From Bordetella genomosp. 8 (GTDB lineage: Bacteria > Pseudomonadota > Gammaproteobacteria > Burkholderiales > Burkholderiaceae_B): a stretch of 64,000 nucleotides of DNA. Below are positions 36,906 through 46,384 of the stretch, piece after piece. The stretch is taken from positions 4,402,001-4,466,000 of the forward strand of contig NZ_CP021108.1 of NCBI RefSeq assembly GCF_002119685.1, written 5' to 3'. Made by a program: the position numbers and the translations under genes. The number at the start of each line of letters is the position of its first letter. Within the stretch, counting starts at the first letter, position 1. The notes beneath the pieces are model-generated. The model searched no databases. It had not been told where the DNA came from and saw only the letters and a program-made list of their open reading frames with translations.

Positions 36906-38618
36906 ATGACAGTCTTCCGTATCGCCGCCGGCATCCTCGCGCTCTCCGCGCTGGCAGGCTGCTCAGCGCTCCAATCCACGCAGCACATCGCCGACTTCGC
37001 CGACGCGCAGGGCGGATCCGGACGCGACGCCGTCAAGCAATTCAAGGAGCAGGCCCAAGACGCCGACCGCGCCAAGGGCCAGGTCGTCGGCCTGCCGTGG
37101 ATCGCCGGCCGCGCGCAGCCGCTGGCCCGTGACGTGTCGCTTCCCCCGGCGCTGCGCGCCAATGTGAACACCACACTGCTTTTTGCCGGGGGCGCGGTCG
37201 ACCTCACCACGCTGGCCGACCGGATCCAGGCTGCCACCGGAATCCTGACCCAGGTCGCGCCCGATGCCCTGCTGCCCCGTGACTATTTCCTGCCCCGCCT
37301 GGGTGGCGAGAACCCCGTCAACGCATCGGTCGCGACGCCGACGACGACGGATGTTTTGGTGCCGGCACTTGTGCCCATCCCCGAGAGCGATCGCGTCTCG
37401 GGTCCCGCCCTGCCCGCCGGCGCGGCACGGGTCAAGATGGATCCGCTGCCCCCCGGCCAGGCGCCGCTTGCCTCGATACTGGATTCCATCGCCTTGCGGC
37501 TGGGAGTCTACTGGCGGTACGACTACAAGGTCGGCGCGATCCGCTTCTACCGGACGCAGACGCGCACGTTCTACGTCCGTGCGTTGGGCCTGACCTCGGA
37601 ATCGAGCCTGGAGCTCGGTCTCACGGGGTCCGGCTCATCGAACAGCTCCAGCGGCCAATTCGCCACCCAAAGCCGCTCCAAGTTCTCCGCGACCGGCCAG
37701 GCCAAGCCTGTCGACGCCATCCTGACCAAAGTCAGCCAGTTCCTGACCCGGGCCGGTGTCGTCAAGGCGGGCGACGGCGCCGCCAATAGCATCGTCGTCA
37801 CCGATACCAAGGATGCGCTTGATCATGTGTCCACCTTCCTGGACCAGGAGAACCGCATCATGTCGCGGCGCGTCCGCCTGGTCTTCGAAGAGATCACCGT
37901 CCAACGCGATCACACCTCGCAGGCTGGCATCGACTGGCATCTGATCTACAACAGCCTGGGCCGCGCGAACGCGGCAACGGCCACCGGCGTCGCCACCCAG
38001 ATGGACAGCGCTCAGGCGCCAGGCAGCGTCGGCGCCACGGTTGGAAGCGGGCCTTTCGCGGGGACGGGCGTGCTGATGAGCGCGCTCTCCCAAATCGGCA
38101 CGGTGGTGCGTCATACGACCATCCCGATCCTCGCCCGCAACCGCAGGCCAGCCACCTACGCCACCAGCGAGACGTTCAGCTACGTGAAGGACCTGCAGCA
38201 GACGCAAAGCACGTCCGACACGTCGGCACCGACCGTCACCGTGACGCAGGACGAGAAGACTGTGGGAACCTTCCTCACCGTCGTCCCCGATGCGCAGGAC
38301 GATGGCCGCGTCCTGCTGACCATCTCGTACAACGACACGCGGCTGATCGGCGGACTGCAGAAGCAGGAGTTCGGCTCGCCCGATAACCCGTCTTTCATTC
38401 AGCAGACAGACATCGGCGGACAGGGCGTGGTCCAGGAAGTCGAACTGCAACCCGGTCTGCCGGCAGTCATCGGCGGCTACGCGCAGTCGGCCGGCAATTC
38501 GACCCGGCGCCGCCTGGATGACCGCGCGCCCATCGCTCTGGGCGGCTCGGACTCGGCCGAGAAGAAGGATCTGCTCACGGTGCTGGCCGTGAGCGCCATT
38601 CCCGAAGAAGGATTCTGA
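36906..38618 (+). CDS. pilN: PilN, type IVb pilus outer-membrane secretin (lipoprotein)
   Basis: 570 residues with lipobox ALAGC (Cys19). The middle carries N-type secretin repeats (about 180-330) and the C-terminal half the secretin barrel domain (FLTVVPDAQDDGRVLLTISYNDTR and VQEVELQPGLPAVIGGY, typical beta segments). It forms the channel for the thin pilus, as R64 PilN. Directly before pilO with 2 bp between. Confidence 0.9.
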   Translation: MTVFRIAAGILALSALAGCSALQSTQHIADFADAQGGSGRDAVKQFKEQAQDADRAKGQVVGLPWIAGRAQPLARDVSLPPALRANVNTTLLFAGGAVDLTTLADRIQAATGILTQVAPDALLPRDYFLPRLGGENPVNASVATPTTTDVLVPALVPIPESDRVSGPALPAGAARVKMDPLPPGQAPLASILDSIALRLGVYWRYDYKVGAIRFYRTQTRTFYVRALGLTSESSLELGLTGSGSSNSSSGQFATQSRSKFSATGQAKPVDAILTKVSQFLTRAGVVKAGDGAANSIVVTDTKDALDHVSTFLDQENRIMSRRVRLVFEEITVQRDHTSQAGIDWHLIYNSLGRANAATATGVATQMDSAQAPGSVGATVGSGPFAGTGVLMSALSQIGTVVRHTTIPILARNRRPATYATSETFSYVKDLQQTQSTSDTSAPTVTVTQDEKTVGTFLTVVPDAQDDGRVLLTISYNDTRLIGGLQKQEFGSPDNPSFIQQTDIGGQGVVQEVELQPGLPAVIGGYAQSAGNSTRRRLDDRAPIALGGSDSAEKKDLLTVLAVSAIPEEGF

Positions 38619-38620
38619 CC

Positions 38621-39970
38621 GTGGCGCGGCGACAGAACTACCGAATCGTCCCCATCCCCGGGACGCCGAACTCCCTCGTGCTGGGCATGACCTGGCAGAC
38701 GGTCCTCGGCCAGGACCTGACCGTCGCGGCGATGCGGGCGGCCCGGCAAGCCAGCGCCACGCACTTTACGCAGAGCGGGCCGCGCAGCCCCGCAGTCGGC
38801 TTGCTGCTGGCCAGCGGTCGCGAGCGCCGCGCCAAGGCACGCTCCCGCCTGTACTCCGCCGCAGCGGCGTTCGCCCAGATCCAGCGGCACGGGACGCAGA
38901 TCGCGTACGCCTCTCTGGCCTCCGGTGAGGTCTGGATCGCGGTGGTGGTCGATGGCGTGGTCCAGGCCGGCGGCGACATGGTGCTTGCCGATGTGCCGTC
39001 CGCGCGGGAGAAGCTCGATAGCCTGATCCAGCGTTACGGCGAAGTGGTCGTGCATGGCGCCGAGGCCGACGGCGCACAGCCCTTTGCGCTGAATCAACTG
39101 GCGACGCAGACCAATCAGCAGTCATCGCTGCGCCGTGCCGCATTTCGGCTCTCGATGGTGCCGCCGGTCTGGTGGGTGGCGCTGGGCCTGCTTCTGGCAT
39201 ATCTTGCCTGGGACGCCGCATCGTCCTGGTGGCAGTCTCGCGCCGCACGCGAGCAGGCACGGCTACATGCCATGCAGGACGCCGTCGACGCCAAGGCGGT
39301 GTGGCGCCAGGCGCTCGCCGATTGGTCGCGCAGCGTGCGGATCGACGGCGAATCGGGCCTGGACCAGATCCTGAACAGCATCGCGATGGCTCCCGTCGAT
39401 CCTGGCCGCTGGCTCCTGATCGAGGTCGACTGCCGGCCCGACACCGGCACCTGCTCGGCCGTCTACCGGCGCACCCGTCTGGCCGACAGTCACTCGCTGA
39501 AGGCCGCGCTGCCCACCGGATGGAAGTTCGCCCTGCATGACATCGATACGGCAGTCGTGCAATGGACGTTGCCGGCCGGCGCGGCAAAGCGCCCGGCGAC
39601 ACTGGACCTGAACGCGATACCCAGCGAACAGGAACTGGACGCCACCTGGGTGCCCAGCTGGCAGGCCCTGCGCCCCGCCCTGCAGGACTTCTCGCTGTCG
39701 GCGCCGACCGCCGTGAGCGTTCGGCCGCCGAACATCAAGCTGCCCAACGGCCTGGAGCAGCCCATCGACCGGCCTGCATCGATCGCGCTGCCGGCGATGC
39801 GCAGCCTTGTCATCAATGCGCCGCTGCGGTCCTTGTACGCCCTGGCTCTCCCTCCGGCCACGGCCCTAGTCCAGCTGCAGGTCCGGCACCAGCCCGACGC
39901 GCAGCCGCGGCTCACTACGAGTGAGTTCGCGGTCACCTTGAAAGGAACCCTCTATGTCCAAGCCCGATGA
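38621..39970 (+). CDS. pilO: PilO, type IVb pilus inner-membrane assembly protein
   Basis: 449 residues, GTG start at 38621. An actin-like N-terminal part (about 1-150) is followed by one membrane helix at about 184-202 (WVALGLLLAYLAWDA) and a periplasmic region; this order is characteristic of PilO2/R64 PilO. It links the cytoplasmic ATPase to the periplasm. Overlaps pilP by 17 bp. Confidence 0.82.
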   Translation: MARRQNYRIVPIPGTPNSLVLGMTWQTVLGQDLTVAAMRAARQASATHFTQSGPRSPAVGLLLASGRERRAKARSRLYSAAAAFAQIQRHGTQIAYASLASGEVWIAVVVDGVVQAGGDMVLADVPSAREKLDSLIQRYGEVVVHGAEADGAQPFALNQLATQTNQQSSLRRAAFRLSMVPPVWWVALGLLLAYLAWDAASSWWQSRAAREQARLHAMQDAVDAKAVWRQALADWSRSVRIDGESGLDQILNSIAMAPVDPGRWLLIEVDCRPDTGTCSAVYRRTRLADSHSLKAALPTGWKFALHDIDTAVVQWTLPAGAAKRPATLDLNAIPSEQELDATWVPSWQALRPALQDFSLSAPTAVSVRPPNIKLPNGLEQPIDRPASIALPAMRSLVINAPLRSLYALALPPATALVQLQVRHQPDAQPRLTTSEFAVTLKGTLYVQAR

Positions 39971-40502
39971 ACGCGCGAGCCCGGGCCATCGACCGCGCAG
40001 GCCGTTTTCCGTGCTCGCCCTGGTCCTCCTGTACGCCGGGTACGTGCACGCGTCGAACCTGGATGTCCCGCCCGCGCCACCGGCCGCGCCCGAAAGCCGA
40101 CTCGTCCGGGAGCTACTCGAAGTGGATGCGCAGCGCGCGCTCGACGCCGAAAGGCGCATCCGGCAGGACGCCCGCCCGGTCGCCAACGTCCCGGGACACT
40201 TGCCGGCGCCATCCGCTGCGTCCGCGCCAACCGCTTCTGCCTCGCCTACCCCCAATGCGCCGCCGGCCAGCCCCAAGGAAGCACCCATCCCCCGGCTAAA
40301 AGGCATCGTCGGCGTGGGCAGGCGCCTCTCCGCCATCGTGACCGCCGATGGCCAGGACACCCTCTACCGCGATGGTCTGGCGGTTCCCTTCGCCGGCAGG
40401 GATCCCGGTCTTCGGCTGGTGCGCATCGCCTCGCCCTGCGCCGATTTTCTCGACACGCAGAAACGGTCGCTGGCGATCTGCGTGAATGGAGTCCACAAGT
40501 GA
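39954..40502 (+). CDS. pilP: PilP, type IVb pilus biogenesis protein
   Basis: 182 residues: a signal/anchor segment (18-35), a Pro/Ala linker and a C-terminal PilP-type beta domain (PRLKGIVGVGRRLSAIVTADGQDTLYRDG onward). It probably bridges PilO and the PilN secretin. Coupled on both sides: start inside pilO, stop overlapping the GTG start of pilQ. Confidence 0.8.
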   Translation: MSKPDERASPGHRPRRPFSVLALVLLYAGYVHASNLDVPPAPPAAPESRLVRELLEVDAQRALDAERRIRQDARPVANVPGHLPAPSAASAPTASASPTPNAPPASPKEAPIPRLKGIVGVGRRLSAIVTADGQDTLYRDGLAVPFAGRDPGLRLVRIASPCADFLDTQKRSLAICVNGVHK

Positions 40503-42292
40503 AATCCCTGCTACGGAAGTACTTCCCGCTCTTCTTCGATCAGGGCGGCACCGAACACGCCAGCACATTCCTGGCGGAGAGTCCGGCCCGCGTCGTCAGC
40601 CAGGATGAAGAAAGGCCCGCGGACGAGCCGGCCGGCGACCTGGGCTCCATGGCGGACCTCGCCGGCATCGACCCGCCCTTTCGGACGCTGAAGGTCGACT
40701 GGTCCGGCCCGGATGCGGCGGTGACTGCCTGCGTGGCCGAGCTCGAAGGGCAGCAATACGCGGTGCTCGCCAAGCGCGGCCACCTGGACACGGACATCTT
40801 TCGCGCCGTACTCGCGCGCGCCCGGCAGGCCAGCAAGGCCGGCCACCCGATCGCGGTGTATACGGTGGATCCCGTCGTGCTGCTCACCCTCGTGCGCGAA
40901 CGCATGGACGGCAAGGATCTGGTCGCTTACCACAACGGTTCAGGCGGACGCTCGGCGGTACGCACGGGCTTTCACGACCTGGTCGCCTGGGCTGTGCGTC
41001 ATCAGGCGGGCGACCTGCATCTGCATATCAACAGCAACAGCGCCATTTCCAAGGTCAGCGCCACTATCGACGGCCAGTACGTGACACCGCCCAATCTGTC
41101 CATGCCGACCAAGCGGATGATCGAGATGGTGAGCGTCGCCTGGCAGGATGTGCATGGCGGCAATGGCGTCGTCTTCGACGTGGCCCAGGAGCAGCAAGGC
41201 AGGCTGTATGAAGTCGTGGACGATCACAGCTACATGCTGCGCTGGGGCTCGTTTGTCGCTGACACGGGGCCCTCGATCACGCTGCGTATCCTGGACCTCT
41301 CGGCGAAGGTGGAGTCCGTCGACCTGCAGCGGCTGGGCTACTTGCCCAGCCAGATCGAGCAGCTCGAGCGCGCCATGCAGAGCAAAGGCGGCGGCGTCGT
41401 CATGGGCGGCGTGCCCGGCTCAGGCAAAACCACCACGCTCGGGCAACTGATCTGCGGCCTGCCGGATACGCGCAAGATCATGTCCATCGAGGATCCTGTG
41501 GAACTTCGGATCCCCAATGCCCTGCAGGCCAGTATCTCGCGCAGCCTGGACGGGTCGGACAACGCGGCGTACCAGGCGAAGCTGATGGCCCTGAAGCGCT
41601 CGTCAGCCAGCGACGTGCTGCTGGGAGAGATCCGCGACAAGCTGAGTGGCCTGGCATTCCAGGACATCATCCAGTCAGGCAGCAACGGCTACACCACGGT
41701 CCACGTCGGCAGCGTCATGTCGATTCCGCACCGTCTGGCATCCGTCCAGATCGGCATACCCTGGGATGTGCTGGGCTCGCCCGGGATGCTTAAGCTCCTG
41801 TGCTACCAGACGCTGCTCCCCGTCCTGTGCAAATGCGCGCTGCCGTCTGCGGCACTCCTGGAGGGCGCGGCCGACAGCATCGGCATCCACCGCTGCGGGG
41901 CCTGGTGGAAGGTCTACCTGGACCGCATCGAGCGCCTGTACGGGATCGGCCAGGACCGGGTCCACATCCGCAACCCGCAGGGCTGCGAACACTGCCGGCG
42001 CAAAGGGCTGCCACAACTCTTCGGGTACGCCGGCCGGACCGTGGCGGCCGAGATCTTCGAGCCGGGCATGGATATGGAAGCGCTCCTTGCCATCAAGGCG
42101 GGCAATGAACTGAGACTGCACCAGATCTACCGGGCGGCCCGCACCACGCCCTTCGACGATCCCGACATGACGGGCAAGAACGCCATGGAATGCGCGGTCT
42201 ACAAGATGAGCCTGGGTGTGATTGATCCGCGGGACATCGAGCCGCATTTCGTCACGTTCTCGTCTCTGGACGGCAAGGACCGAACCGAATGA
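40499..42292 (+). CDS. pilQ: PilQ, type IVb pilus assembly ATPase (GspE/PilT superfamily)
   Basis: 597 residues, GTG start in GTGA overlap with pilP. An N-terminal domain is followed by Walker A GGVPGSGKT at 303-311, an Asp box, Walker B-type ILLGEIRD-like segment (DVLLGEIRDK) and a His box (TTVHVGS). A C-terminal Cys cluster (NPQGCEHCRRKGLP) suggests the zinc-binding part of GspE enzymes is partly present. Powers pilus extension or retraction at the inner membrane. Its stop overlaps pilR (ATGA). Confidence 0.9.
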   Translation: MKSLLRKYFPLFFDQGGTEHASTFLAESPARVVSQDEERPADEPAGDLGSMADLAGIDPPFRTLKVDWSGPDAAVTACVAELEGQQYAVLAKRGHLDTDIFRAVLARARQASKAGHPIAVYTVDPVVLLTLVRERMDGKDLVAYHNGSGGRSAVRTGFHDLVAWAVRHQAGDLHLHINSNSAISKVSATIDGQYVTPPNLSMPTKRMIEMVSVAWQDVHGGNGVVFDVAQEQQGRLYEVVDDHSYMLRWGSFVADTGPSITLRILDLSAKVESVDLQRLGYLPSQIEQLERAMQSKGGGVVMGGVPGSGKTTTLGQLICGLPDTRKIMSIEDPVELRIPNALQASISRSLDGSDNAAYQAKLMALKRSSASDVLLGEIRDKLSGLAFQDIIQSGSNGYTTVHVGSVMSIPHRLASVQIGIPWDVLGSPGMLKLLCYQTLLPVLCKCALPSAALLEGAADSIGIHRCGAWWKVYLDRIERLYGIGQDRVHIRNPQGCEHCRRKGLPQLFGYAGRTVAAEIFEPGMDMEALLAIKAGNELRLHQIYRAARTTPFDDPDMTGKNAMECAVYKMSLGVIDPRDIEPHFVTFSSLDGKDRTE

Positions 42293-43389
42293 GGATCCCT
42301 TTTGCGCTCACCAGGGTGGGCTTTGCCGCCCGGCGCTTCGCCCGGCGCCGCGCCGACTGGTACGAATACCTAGCGGACATGATCGAGGACAGCGAAGGCA
42401 AGCGGACCGTCAAGGATATCTTTGCCTCCGATGCGGCGCGCTACGGCGCCCGGACGGCCCGGGGCATCGTCTCTGCGTACTGGGCGCACCGGATCGACGA
42501 CAGCGGCAACCTGGGTCTGACGTTCGCGGGCACGCTGCCACGCCGGGAAGTCAGCGAGATCGCCGCGATGCAGGAGAAGGGCCATGCGATCTTCGCCGAC
42601 GGCCTCCGCGACCTGGCAAAGCTGGTCCTGCTCACCGAAAAGCTGCGCTCGATACTGAAATCGACCCTGCTCGTCGCCCTGCTGGCCACAATGCTGCTCT
42701 GGCTCGTCGTCATGGTGGTGATGCCCTACTACACCGGCCCGGAACTGCTCGCCGCCTTCCCGGCCATTCCGACCGACCTGTACGGCCCCTTCAGCCGGCT
42801 CTTCTTCGGCTCGGCGACCTGGATCGCCGCGAATGCGCCGGCCATCTGGCTCACAACGATAGGGAGTTCGATCCTGTTCGCCCTGTCATTCCCGCATTTC
42901 GACGGAAGAGTGCGCCGCTGGCTGGATCGCTGGGGACCGTATCGCCTGTACCGAGATATCCAGGCCATCGCCGTGGTGAGCACTGCGGCCAATGCCGTCA
43001 AGCGGCGTTCCGGTGTGGCTGTGCCACTACGCGATGCGCTGCAATCGCAACGCGCGGGTGCGCCCCGATGGCTCGGGCAGCGCCTGCAGGCCATGCTGCT
43101 GCGGCTGGAGGACTCCAGGGCGGGCGCCACGGTGTTCGATGTGGGCCTCATGGACCAGGAGCTCTATTGGTACCTGGAGGATCTCACGCGCGCGATCGGC
43201 CTGGACGGGGCGCTGCAAAAGACCCGTGCCCGGCTGGAAACGACCATGCTGAAACGAGTCGAATCGCGCGCCGTCGCGCTGCGCTGGGTCCTGCTGCTGG
43301 GCTCGGTCTTCGCCCTCTTCGCCATCATGGCCCTGCATTACGCCGTCATCTTCGATCTGCGCAACGCCACCATGCTCAGCGCCTTTTAG
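42289..43389 (+). CDS. pilR: PilR, type IVb pilus inner-membrane platform protein (GspF type)
   Basis: 366 residues with three main membrane helices (about 122-145, 182-205, 340-360) and two cytoplasmic helical repeats, the usual GspF/PilC topology. Forms the rotor/platform driven by PilQ. ATGA overlap with pilQ; a terminator-like hairpin follows before pilS. Confidence 0.88.
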   Translation: MRIPFALTRVGFAARRFARRRADWYEYLADMIEDSEGKRTVKDIFASDAARYGARTARGIVSAYWAHRIDDSGNLGLTFAGTLPRREVSEIAAMQEKGHAIFADGLRDLAKLVLLTEKLRSILKSTLLVALLATMLLWLVVMVVMPYYTGPELLAAFPAIPTDLYGPFSRLFFGSATWIAANAPAIWLTTIGSSILFALSFPHFDGRVRRWLDRWGPYRLYRDIQAIAVVSTAANAVKRRSGVAVPLRDALQSQRAGAPRWLGQRLQAMLLRLEDSRAGATVFDVGLMDQELYWYLEDLTRAIGLDGALQKTRARLETTMLKRVESRAVALRWVLLLGSVFALFAIMALHYAVIFDLRNATMLSAF

Positions 43390-43418
43390 GCGCGAGACCG
43401 GGTTGTTGCCTTCCTTTG

Positions 43419-43442
43419 GACCTCGCTGCGGCGGGGTCTTTT
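43419..43442 (+). terminator. Terminator/attenuator between pilR and pilS
   Basis: A perfect 8-bp stem GACCTCGC / GCGGGGTC (one G-T pair) with a TGCG loop and TTTTC tail. It separates the assembly genes from the major pilin gene, so pilS may have its own promoter or be attenuated. Confidence 0.65.
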
Positions 43443-43478
43443 CATCGACATGCACATTCACAGGATGGGAGCCCTTAC

Positions 43479-44108
43479 ATGAGGCCCACGCAGTCCAAGA
43501 ATCTCCGCGGGCGCACCCTTGCCCGCCGTCCCTCGAAGTACCATCAACTCGGCTTCCTGTCCCTGGGCGAGGTGGCGCTCGTCCTGGTCATCATCATCAT
43601 CGCCGCAGTGATCGGCCTGCCTGCCATCAAAGGCATGCTGATCGAGATGCGCGTGCCGGCGGTGGCCGACGAGCTGCAGCGCTTCATGTCCCGCACCCGC
43701 GTGCTGGGCGAAGGCGATTCGGTCACGCCCTACGCCGCCGTCAGCAACGAGCAGAACCTCGTCCCCGCGCTGCGGGATTCCTCGGTGTTCAAAGTCACGG
43801 ACACGACGGTCTCGCACCGCCTGGGCGGCAGTGGCGTGGGAACCGACGGCACGATCTCCCTGGCGCCGGCCGCCCTGGGCGGCGGCGCGATGGGTAGCGC
43901 CTTCTCGCTGACGCTCACCAACGTCAACATCAAGGCCTGCCCCGTCCTGGCCTCCACGCTGAACGCGGTATCGGAAACGATGAGCGTGAACGGCACGACC
44001 GTCAAAGCCCTGGGGGACAACAACGACACCGGCAGCTACAACCCCGTCACGGCGCAGAATCTGTGCACGAAGGGGGACTCCAACACCTTCGTCTTCGCCA
44101 CGAGGTAA
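43479..44108 (+). CDS. pilS: PilS, type IVb major prepilin
   Basis: 209 residues from ATG 43479; a longer in-frame reading through pilR is rejected. A basic leader (MRPTQSKNLRGRTLARRPSK) of 25 residues ends at G25, followed by FLSLGEVALVLVIIIIAAVIGLP. The glutamate is at +6 rather than +5 if cleavage follows G25. The C-terminal region has two cysteines (Cys near 167 and 197) for a D-region loop. The prepilin peptidase that would process it is not in the window. Confidence 0.85.
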   Translation: MRPTQSKNLRGRTLARRPSKYHQLGFLSLGEVALVLVIIIIAAVIGLPAIKGMLIEMRVPAVADELQRFMSRTRVLGEGDSVTPYAAVSNEQNLVPALRDSSVFKVTDTTVSHRLGGSGVGTDGTISLAPAALGGGAMGSAFSLTLTNVNIKACPVLASTLNAVSETMSVNGTTVKALGDNNDTGSYNPVTAQNLCTKGDSNTFVFATR

Positions 44109-44130
44109 TCCCCGGTGTTCACCAACCAAG

Positions 44131-44146
44131 GCCCCGTGTGCGGGGC
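44131..44146 (+). promoter_or_regulatory. Stem-loop between pilS and pilV
   Basis: GCCCCG-TGTG-CGGGGC, 6-bp stem, ahead of the AGGAGG of pilV. No T-run, so more likely RNA processing or translation control than a terminator. Confidence 0.45.
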
Positions 44147-44166
44147 GTTCAGGAGGGCCGGGATTC

Positions 44167-45471
44167 ATGCCGCCTCTACCACCATCCCAATCGCCACCCC
44201 CACCGCCATTGCGGCACGCGCGCCCGGCCTCGCATCAACGCGGCTTCGCGCTCATGACGGTCGTCATCGCGATTCTGCTGACCACACTGGCCTCCATCAT
44301 CGCGGCGGGTCAGATCAAGCGCCGGCTGGATGACGCGGCCGCCGACAATACCGGCCGGTATCTGATGCAGGTCCGGGGCGCGGTCGTCGACCTGCAGGTC
44401 AAGTACGAGGCCTGGTTAAACAATGTCGACACCACCGGCGCCCCGGCAGGAATCTACCCTACGCCACCCGACCTCGGCTGGGTCGGTGTGGCCGATGCAC
44501 AGGTTGCGCGAGGCGGCGTCGCCGATCTTGTGAAGCTGAATCTGCTGCCGGCCAGCACGCAACGCTATCCCGTTTTGGGCGATGTCATCCGCTTCGCCCT
44601 GGTGCGCCAGGGAGCGTGTCCGGGCGACACCTGCGAGACCAGTGCCTACGTGTACACCTGCCACCCCATCAGCGACGAGCGGAGCCTGCGGCAGAACGAC
44701 ACCTGCACACCTCCGGCCGGCCGGCGCAGCAAGTTCTCCCCCAGCCTGCTGGGGCAGGTGCTGCTCGCATCGGCCGGATATGGCGGCCACGATGCCCTGG
44801 GCGGCGCCAATGTACAGGGACCGCTCCTGAACGCGCCGCGGACCTGGTTCGACTTCGGCACGCAACCGGGCCATGCCGTGCTTGCGGCCGGACTGAACGC
44901 GACGCCCTTCAACCAGTTCGTGCGCCATGGCGAGACCCGTCCCGTCACGCTGCACAACACCCTGACCGTGGACCAGACCATCCAGAGCAACAAAGGCTTG
45001 CTGCTCAATACCGCCGTCGTCCCGGGCGCGGCGTGCGAGCCGGAGGGGTTGTATGCATCGACGGCCGACAAACTTCTCGCGGTCTGCGTGAACAAGACCT
45101 GGTTCTCCGCGACCGACCACACGATCACCGGCGTATTTGGCAACCTGCCCAACAACGCAGCCGTCACGCCACTTGTCTGCCCGCCCGGACTGACCGCTTG
45201 GCGCTACGTCTCGCTGCAGGCCGCGGACGTGAAGGTCACGGGCGCCGACGTCAATGTCGCCGGCACTGTGGGCGGCACCATCCAGGGCTCGGGCTCGGTC
45301 AACGCGGCGGGGTCGGTCTCGGTCAACGGCTCCTTCGCGGGCAACTTCCAGAACGCGGGATCCAGCTTCGTGCATGTGGCCCAGAGCGTGGCCGTCACTG
45401 CCGACCGCGTTGTCATTACCCCTGGCGACCTGAACGCTCGCGCGGCCGTCATCCAAGGCTGCAAGAGCTAG
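44167..45471 (+). CDS. pilV: PilV, minor pilin / pilus-tip adhesin
   Basis: 434 residues. A Pro-rich leader ends in SHQRG26, followed by FALMTVVIAILLTTLAS, a pilin-like helix without the usual Glu. The region 45-330 matches R64 PilV-like minor pilins (VVDLQVKYEAWLNNV). The C-terminal part (340-434) is repetitive: VKVTGADVNVAGTVGG and SVNAAGSVSVNGSFAG, a beta-rich Gly/Val/Asn stack. In R64 the 3' end of pilV is switched by a shufflon; none is seen here. AGGAGG lies 10 nt upstream. Confidence 0.75.
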   Translation: MPPLPPSQSPPPPPLRHARPASHQRGFALMTVVIAILLTTLASIIAAGQIKRRLDDAAADNTGRYLMQVRGAVVDLQVKYEAWLNNVDTTGAPAGIYPTPPDLGWVGVADAQVARGGVADLVKLNLLPASTQRYPVLGDVIRFALVRQGACPGDTCETSAYVYTCHPISDERSLRQNDTCTPPAGRRSKFSPSLLGQVLLASAGYGGHDALGGANVQGPLLNAPRTWFDFGTQPGHAVLAAGLNATPFNQFVRHGETRPVTLHNTLTVDQTIQSNKGLLLNTAVVPGAACEPEGLYASTADKLLAVCVNKTWFSATDHTITGVFGNLPNNAAVTPLVCPPGLTAWRYVSLQAADVKVTGADVNVAGTVGGTIQGSGSVNAAGSVSVNGSFAGNFQNAGSSFVHVAQSVAVTADRVVITPGDLNARAAVIQGCKS

Positions 45472-45532
45472 GGTTCCGCCCAGCCACAGGCCACCGCGCG
45501 CTACCGCGGCGCCTTTCCCTCCGGAGAAATCA

Positions 45533-46369
45533 ATGAAGCCCGACGCTTTCAGGCGCTGGGGCGCGCTCCTGCTCGCCCTGGCCATGCTGTTCACCTCGAT
45601 CCACACCGAAGCCGCCAATGCGCCTGCCGGCAATCAGGCGGATGTGCAGCTCAAGACCGACCTGACCCACATGGTGATCCAGATCAACCAAGGGGCGCCG
45701 CTGCCGCCGGGTGGTTGCAACGCGGGCTACGCCTGGCACACCGGCTTCGGCGGCTGCCGGCGCGCCGTCGTGCAATCGGAGGCCGGATCCTGCCCCGCAG
45801 GCTACATCGGCGGCAGCACGCGATACCGCACCGCCTACATCCTGCAGGCCAACGCCAATGACGTGGCATACGACGCCTGGGGCGCCTGGCAAAGCAGTTG
45901 TTCCCGCCCACGCGCCGCCGGCGTGGTGGATACGGTCATCGCCAGCGCACGCGGCAGAGAGAATGGCGACCGGGGCACCGCCTCCAATCTGACGGGCAAT
46001 ATCGCCCAACAGATGCAGGTGGCGCAGGGAACGCTGTTTGGCGTGACGCTGTATCGCCCGACCGCCACCTTGAACTGCATCTATGCGTCAGGCACCACAG
46101 AAGGTGGCGGCGACAGCGGCAGTAATCAGATCTGGATGGGGCAGCTTCTATCGCCCGGCGCCTCGATCGACAAAGGAACGCCAGGGCATTGCCTGCTCGG
46201 CAACAACGGCCAGACGGCCAAAATCTCCGGCAACTGCGACAGCTCCACAGGCGGCGATAACGATTTCTGCGTGCCAGGCACCCACGTCGTTCGCATCACC
46301 TCCGTGACCGACTGCAGCGTCGTCGCGGAAACGGACGGCCGTGCCAACAGCTATGACATCTGCCAGTAA
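45533..46369 (+). CDS. Secreted Cys-containing protein of the pilus locus, unknown function
   Basis: 278 residues with a signal peptide (cleavage near AANA, ~28). The mature part has about 10 cysteines and Gly-rich motifs such as CNAGYAWHTGFGGCRRAV, and is probably disulfide-bonded outside the cell. It lies directly after pilV, where R64 has its shufflon and rci. It could be a pilus-tip or exported accessory protein. No family recognised. Confidence 0.6.
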   Translation: MKPDAFRRWGALLLALAMLFTSIHTEAANAPAGNQADVQLKTDLTHMVIQINQGAPLPPGGCNAGYAWHTGFGGCRRAVVQSEAGSCPAGYIGGSTRYRTAYILQANANDVAYDAWGAWQSSCSRPRAAGVVDTVIASARGRENGDRGTASNLTGNIAQQMQVAQGTLFGVTLYRPTATLNCIYASGTTEGGGDSGSNQIWMGQLLSPGASIDKGTPGHCLLGNNGQTAKISGNCDSSTGGDNDFCVPGTHVVRITSVTDCSVVAETDGRANSYDICQ

Positions 46370-46384
46370 ATCAGGAATCCGGCC

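Noticed and set aside
45400..45532. Shufflon downstream of pilV
   Set aside because: No repeated inverted 19-bp-type segments, alternative pilV ends or rci-type recombinase gene are present.
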